A stretch of 10,974 nucleotides of DNA from an uncultured Armatimonadota bacterium (GTDB lineage: Bacteria; Armatimonadota; Armatimonadia; Armatimonadales; Armatimonadaceae), in assembly GCA_903881535.1 (NCBI GenBank), contig CAIRTT010000611.1:1-10974 (forward strand), written 5' to 3'. Each line of letters starts with the position of its first letter. Within the stretch, counting starts at the first letter, position 1. Positions 7,151 to 10,974 of the stretch are shown one piece after another. The notes under the pieces were generated by a model. It saw only the letters and a program-made list of their open reading frames with translations, searched no databases and had not been told where the DNA came from. The translations under genes and the position numbers were made by a program.

Positions 7151-8152
7151 ATGCCTCCCAAGATTAGCATCGTGATTTCGTGTTACAACCGCCTCGCCGA
7201 GACCCGTCAGGCAATCGATGCGATTCGTTCACAGGACTTTCAAGACTGGGAACTGATTGTTGTCGACAATGGCTGTACAGACAATTCCCTTGAAATGCTA
7301 ATGGGTGTCGCCGCAGAAGAGCCACGCATGACCGTGATTCCACTCAAGCGTTCGCAGGTCGCCGTTGCGCGAATGACGGGAATCTGGGCCACCCACCCGG
7401 AGGCGGGCTATGTTGTGGTCCACGATGACGACGACTGGCTTTTCCCAGGTGCATTGACAAAGCTGTGGACGCTTGCGAAGGCAAACCCGGATGCGGCTGG
7501 CGTTTACGGGATGCCGCTGCGCTGCGATGACAACGGTAACTCCGATGAGATACTTTCGAAATGCTACGGTTCGCGGCGTGTTGGCGTGAGTGATACCGGC
7601 AAGATTGTAGATCTTCCTGAGGATGCCCCGGACACGTTTGGAACAATGGTCGTTTGGTGCTGGATTGCAACCATGGGGCAGGTGCTGATCCGACGCGATG
7701 TTTTGCTTAGCTCCTGTGGCTTTGTGCAGGCATACGGCATCAGTGATGACTGGAATATGTGGCTCGATATCACGCGTACAAATCACTTCGTCCGCCTCTT
7801 TGAGTTCACGCTCTACAAGCGCACGAACGGGACGAATCTCAGCGGAAACAAAGCACTGAGGGCTGTCTCTGAGCGCGCCATTCGCCAGCGACTGCGGGCC
7901 GACGGGACCATGACACCCGCTCAGCAACGCATTGCCAAGATCGGCTACTTTGCCAGCTGTATCCTTTTCTTGCGTAGCGCGGCCAAGAATCTTCGGCATA
8001 AAAATGTCCGAGAGGCGCTCATGCAAACCATCCGTGCACTGCGCAGGGTGGTTCGCGTTTGCGCACTCTATACTGGCCCGATGCCGGCTGTCCCGGATGC
8101 GACAACAGCCTACATGATTCCGGAAAAGCCCCCAATGCTCGGAATAAAGTAA
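7151..8152 (+). CDS. Family 2 glycosyltransferase
   Basis: 333 residues from the chosen start. A cytoplasmic or membrane-associated GT-A fold enzyme that transfers a sugar from a nucleotide donor during polysaccharide or LPS assembly. Seen: KISIVISCYNR (4-14) at the N-terminus, DWELIVVDNGCTDNS (32-46), the DxD-type metal/nucleotide site in VVVHDDDDWLFPGAL (88-102), MPLRCDD (121-127), GQVLIRR (176-182) and ISDDW (197-201) as the likely catalytic-base region. The C-terminal ~90 residues are basic and helical without a clear membrane span. The canonical ARN.G motif reads ARMTG (73-77). ATGs at 7109 and 7127 are also in frame (14 or 8 extra residues), and none of the three has a good ribosome binding site. 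7151 is preferred because it matches the length and N-terminus of the related enzyme next door. Donor and acceptor are unknown; the CDP-sugar made by the adjacent operon is a natural candidate donor. Confidence 0.88.
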   Translation: MPPKISIVISCYNRLAETRQAIDAIRSQDFQDWELIVVDNGCTDNSLEMLMGVAAEEPRMTVIPLKRSQVAVARMTGIWATHPEAGYVVVHDDDDWLFPGALTKLWTLAKANPDAAGVYGMPLRCDDNGNSDEILSKCYGSRRVGVSDTGKIVDLPEDAPDTFGTMVVWCWIATMGQVLIRRDVLLSSCGFVQAYGISDDWNMWLDITRTNHFVRLFEFTLYKRTNGTNLSGNKALRAVSERAIRQRLRADGTMTPAQQRIAKIGYFASCILFLRSAAKNLRHKNVREALMQTIRALRRVVRVCALYTGPMPAVPDATTAYMIPEKPPMLGIK

Positions 8153-8166
8153 ACGGAGTCGCTGCG

Positions 8167-9180
8167 TTAATGCACGGCAAAGCCGGTGTCACTTGCATCC
8201 ACCGAGTTTGCGTACCGCTCCACGAAAGATCGATCTCGGTCAAGAACACGCCAAGTAACTTGCGCCTTGAGCACCTCTTTGACACACACTACGGCAAGGT
8301 GAACACCCCTGCGAATATCGCCATTTGCCATGGCCCGCTGAGCCCACATGAGGAACAGATACGGAGAAACTGCATTCGCAATCGCTGCGATCCGTCGCTG
8401 CGCAAACGTCAGGTCACGCCCAAACTTCAGCGAATGGCGGATTGACATCACGGATGGCGCCATTAAAGCGTGGTTGTTACTCGTATTCGATGCAATAAAC
8501 CGACGGTATAGCACAAGCTCGTTGACGCGCGCGAATGGACCAAGCAAGGACATACGTAGCCAAAAGTCCCAGTCATCCGCAATCCCAAAGTTGTCAATCA
8601 GCAGCCCATTGCTCTCAAGTGCACTCCGGCGTATTAGGACCTGCGCAAACGTTGCGATTGGACTCCAAATAGCGACATTTCCAAAGGTGTCATCCGCATC
8701 CGGTGCCATCCAGAACACTTTTCCCTGCTCGCTAATCGCCAAACGACGCGCCGCGAATGCAGTCTCAAGGGTCTCATCGGATGCGCCACTATCATCACAG
8801 TTCAGCGGCATTCCATACATAAGGACGGCATCCGGCCGCTCATCTGCGCGTTTCAATAGCCGATCGAGTGCTCCGGGAAACAACCAGTCATCGTCATCAT
8901 GGAGCATCACAAACTCACTCGCAGGGTTTGTACAGCGAATGCCGTGGTTGCGCGCTGGTGCAGCGCGTGTGCGTGAAATAGACTCAACACGGATACGGGC
9001 ATCACCGGATGCCAGCGTATCTAGCACCTCCTGCGTACAATCCGTGCTGCCGTTATTGACGAGAATCACTTCCCAGTCGGTCACGCTTTGCGCCTGAATC
9101 GCGCAGACAGCCTTTCGAACCTCAACAGGTCGGTTGTAAGTCGGGATGACAATGCTTATACGTGGGATGTGTGTGGACAT
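8167..9180 (-). CDS. Family 2 glycosyltransferase, paralogue of the neighbouring one
   Basis: 337 residues. GT-A fold: RISIVIPTYNR (7-17), DWEVILVNNGSTD (35-47), APARNHGI (74-81), HDDDDWLFPGAL (94-105) with the metal site, YGMPLNCDD (122-130), AQVLIRR (179-185) and GIADDWDFW (199-207). It aligns over nearly its whole length with the glycosyltransferase at 7151-8152, sharing HDDDDWLFPGAL, YGMPL.CDD, QVLIRR and DDW; I estimate about 40 percent identity by eye. The ATG at 9180 is chosen because the family begins a few residues before the first strand. A TTG at 9246 would add 22 hydrophobic residues of no family resemblance. No Shine-Dalgarno is visible before 9180. Its stop lies 14 bases from the stop of its paralogue, so the two genes converge with no strong terminator between them. 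The acceptor is unknown. Confidence 0.88.
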   Translation of the reverse strand: MSTHIPRISIVIPTYNRPVEVRKAVCAIQAQSVTDWEVILVNNGSTDCTQEVLDTLASGDARIRVESISRTRAAPARNHGIRCTNPASEFVMLHDDDDWLFPGALDRLLKRADERPDAVLMYGMPLNCDDSGASDETLETAFAARRLAISEQGKVFWMAPDADDTFGNVAIWSPIATFAQVLIRRSALESNGLLIDNFGIADDWDFWLRMSLLGPFARVNELVLYRRFIASNTSNNHALMAPSVMSIRHSLKFGRDLTFAQRRIAAIANAVSPYLFLMWAQRAMANGDIRRGVHLAVVCVKEVLKAQVTWRVLDRDRSFVERYANSVDASDTGFAVH

Positions 9181-9205
9181 TGGAAGATGTGCAATCGCGA
9201 TTACT

Positions 9206-9228
9206 TCGACAATATTAAGGATTGTCGA
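9206..9228. promoter_or_regulatory. Perfect dyad upstream of the minus-strand glycosyltransferase
   Basis: TCGACAAT (9206-9213) and ATTGTCGA (9221-9228) are exact reverse complements around a 7-base AT-rich spacer. They sit 26 bases upstream of the ATG at 9180, in the divergent gap between the glycosyltransferase and the GMC oxidoreductase. The size and symmetry suit a dimeric repressor or activator site, or a hairpin in the 5' leader. No cognate regulator is encoded in the window. Confidence 0.4.
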
Positions 9229-9298
9229 TGTTAGATAACACCGCAAAATTGCTGGTTTTTCCCCGATTTAGCCGTCTAAATTACCTGCCTCATCATCC

Positions 9299-9327
9299 TT
9301 GGCATGGAATTTGTAAGTCGCTTAAAT
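9299..9327 (+). promoter_or_regulatory. Candidate promoter for the GMC oxidoreductase
   Basis: TTGGCA (9299-9304) and TTAAAT (9322-9327) are separated by 17 bases in the locally AT-rich gap. The -10 ends only 10 bases before the ATG at 9338, which would make the transcript leaderless or nearly so. That fits the absence of any Shine-Dalgarno there (ATTAACCACT precedes the ATG). Weak matches, low confidence. Confidence 0.25.
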
Positions 9328-9337
9328 ATTAACCACT

Positions 9338-10974
9338 ATGAACGACAAAGGCCCAGCCATTCCGAGTGGCACGATTTTACAAACGGATGTCTGCATAATC
9401 GGCGCTGGTCCGGCCGGCCTTGCCATAGCTGCTGAGCTGGCGGGTGGTCCACATCAAGTGATGCTTGTAGAATCCGGTGCGTTTCCAGCAGAGACAGCTG
9501 GAATGCGGGATGAAACGAGCGCGGCATTCGGCCATGGCGGGGATGCATGGAATTTCGATCAATATCAGCTCTTAAACCTCGATGACCAGCTGCCAACTGG
9601 AGATGTATCGTATCCGAGTGCCATTCAAACGCATATCCGACGCTTCGGTGGGACAAGCAACAGCTGGGGTATTCGCTACACGGATACCGAAACAGGTGTC
9701 CGCTACACCACGCTCGACCCGATTGACTTTGAGAAGCGGGACTGGGTGCCGCACAGCGGCTGGCCCATCACGAAGTCTCAACTCGATCCCTACTATGTGC
9801 GCGCACATGCGTTCGCTGGAGGAGGACCGTGTAATTACGCTCCAGAAAACTGGTCAACTCCTGGTTGCAATCCCTATCCACTCGAAAACACCGGCATGGA
9901 AACGCGGATTTTCCACTTTGGACCGAGCCGAACCTTCCTCGCAGCTGCAAAAGAAAGGCTTACGGTCGCACCAAACATTACATTGATCACCGAGGCCACG
10001 GTTACGGAGCTTCTGACCGGTCCGGGCTGCACCGCTGTCACCGACATATGCATCAAAACCTTTGCAGGAACAGAGTTTCATATCAGACCCAAAATCGTTA
10101 TTGTTGCGAGCGGGACCATTGAGGCAACACGCCTCCTTCTCTGCAGCCGGCAGGGGAACCCGGCAGGTCTCGGTAACCAAAATGACCTTGTCGGGCGCTT
10201 TCTGATGGACCATCAGGCAGTGAGAAGCGGCCTTCTACACCTCGCAAGTCCGGAAACGCTGGCTAAGCTGATGTTTTATGACACACGCCGGGTAGATGGC
10301 GCTTTAATAACCGCAAAGCCTGTCTTGACCGAGGCGATGCTGCGCGAGAAGAAGCTGCTAAACACCTGTGCGGCAATCTTCCCAAGACGTGCAGGCGAGA
10401 GTGTCAACCCGCTTCGCAAGCGCTTTCCGCGTGGTCCACGCCACAATTCGCCGGCTGTGGGAGCTAGCGTTGGCCTTCTCCGTGCTCTGAGGGCTCGGAA
10501 GATTGGCCCAGCGCAGATTCGGCAGGCAGCCGTGGCGGCGCTGGGCATCGTGGACATCCTGTACTACCGCTGGCGGAAGAATTACGGGATGTATGCACGT
10601 GATGCCGCGTATCACCTCGATAGTGGTGGCTGGTCGGTAAATGAGAGCGACCTCACGCAGTTCCCGGCGATGGAAGTGCTGCACCTTACGGAGCAGGTCC
10701 CCGACCGCGAGAACCGGATTACGCTGGGCACAGGAGTGGATGCGCTGGGGATGCCCCGTGTCCGCCAGCATTGGCGCCTTACCGAGACGGATATCCAGGG
10801 GGTTTCGGGTGCATTACATGCCTACAAGGATGGCTTTGCGAAGGCGGGCATTGGTGAGCTAGATTTAGAGCTGAACCAGGGCGCTCCGCAAGTCATGTAT
10901 GCGAGCTTGCACCATCCGATGGGCACGACGCGGATGCATGATGACCCGAAGCAGGGCGTTGTGGATGCCCGCTG
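9338..10974 (+). CDS. GMC-family FAD oxidoreductase, 3' end outside window
   Basis: The frame is open from ATG 9338 to the right edge, giving 545 complete codons. It belongs to the glucose-methanol-choline oxidoreductase family: a flavoenzyme that oxidises an alcohol or sugar hydroxyl group. Seen: the FAD-binding motif DVCIIGAGPAGLAIAAEL (17-34), the acidic residue E45 in VMLVESG, RRFGGTSNSWG (101-111) matching the family's GG(S/T)S region, GWPIT (about 144-148), IVIVASGTIEATRLLL as the second family signature, and HHPMGTTRM (525-533) holding the catalytic His of the substrate domain. By family length about 40-50 residues are missing, including the last FAD-contact segment. No Sec or Tat signal is visible, so it is probably cytoplasmic. 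It is divergent from the minus-strand glycosyltransferase and lies in a polysaccharide locus, so a sugar substrate is plausible but unproven. Confidence 0.9.
   Translation, partial: MNDKGPAIPSGTILQTDVCIIGAGPAGLAIAAELAGGPHQVMLVESGAFPAETAGMRDETSAAFGHGGDAWNFDQYQLLNLDDQLPTGDVSYPSAIQTHIRRFGGTSNSWGIRYTDTETGVRYTTLDPIDFEKRDWVPHSGWPITKSQLDPYYVRAHAFAGGGPCNYAPENWSTPGCNPYPLENTGMETRIFHFGPSRTFLAAAKERLTVAPNITLITEATVTELLTGPGCTAVTDICIKTFAGTEFHIRPKIVIVASGTIEATRLLLCSRQGNPAGLGNQNDLVGRFLMDHQAVRSGLLHLASPETLAKLMFYDTRRVDGALITAKPVLTEAMLREKKLLNTCAAIFPRRAGESVNPLRKRFPRGPRHNSPAVGASVGLLRALRARKIGPAQIRQAAVAALGIVDILYYRWRKNYGMYARDAAYHLDSGGWSVNESDLTQFPAMEVLHLTEQVPDRENRITLGTGVDALGMPRVRQHWRLTETDIQGVSGALHAYKDGFAKAGIGELDLELNQGAPQVMYASLHHPMGTTRMHDDPKQGVVDAR

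Noticed and set aside
7298..8026. 242-codon open frame on the minus strand
   Set aside because: Antisense to the + strand glycosyltransferase, which has all family motifs; the product resembles no domain.
8148..8170. Possible bidirectional terminator between the convergent glycosyltransferases
   Set aside because: Only a 4-base stem (AACG/CGTT) with a mismatch and a 9-base loop, and no T-tracts; too weak to call.
8348..9097. 249-codon open frame on the + strand
   Set aside because: Antisense to the minus-strand glycosyltransferase; low-complexity Ser/Arg-rich product with no motifs.
9336..10771. Several minus-strand open frames of 60-137 codons at the right end
   Set aside because: They are opposite a continuous 545-codon GMC oxidoreductase frame that contains the FAD and catalytic-His signatures.

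Overview
This window looks like chromosomal DNA from a Gram-negative proteobacterium, possibly an alphaproteobacterium. Base composition is in the mid-to-upper fifties percent GC by eye. It carries a cell-surface sugar operon, single-copy enzymes with TTG/GTG starts, and a GMC-type flavin oxidoreductase. The taxonomic guess rests on general style, not on a marker gene. No tRNA, rRNA, CRISPR array, insertion sequence or phage gene was seen.

Left flank (1-3252): the 3' part of a small membrane-protein gene (+ strand, cut by the left edge) runs tail-to-tail into a full-length P-type cation ATPase gene on the minus strand. The two coding regions overlap by 38 bases at their 3' ends. A 213-base gap separates the ATPase from the next gene. 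It holds a strong hairpin placed as the terminator of the sugar operon.

Centre (3253-6934): a compact four-gene minus-strand operon. In transcription order it encodes glucose-1-phosphate cytidylyltransferase (rfbF), an RmlC-type 3,5-epimerase, CDP-glucose 4,6-dehydratase (rfbG) and a homoserine-dehydrogenase-like NAD(P) oxidoreductase with a C-terminal SAF domain. Gaps are 6, -4 and -4 bases, so translation is probably coupled. The first and third enzymes make CDP-glucose and then CDP-4-keto-6-deoxyglucose, and the epimerase and oxidoreductase presumably act afterwards. No CDP-4-keto-6-deoxyglucose 3-dehydrase (rfbH/ddhC) or ordinary sugar 4-ketoreductase lies in the window, so the final sugar is unknown.

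Right part (6935-10974): a divergent promoter region leads into a family-2 glycosyltransferase (+). A clearly related family-2 glycosyltransferase faces it on the minus strand, with only 14 bases between the stops. A second divergent region with a perfect 8-base dyad precedes a GMC oxidoreductase (+) that runs off the right edge about 40-50 residues before its expected end. The whole right part reads as a surface-polysaccharide locus: nucleotide-sugar supply, two glycosyltransferases and a possible sugar or alcohol oxidase.

The most unusual global signal is the 5-mer GGATG/CATCC. I count about 95 copies by hand, against roughly 23 expected from base composition. The most interesting functional question is what the epimerase plus SAF-domain oxidoreductase make from CDP-4-keto-6-deoxyglucose.
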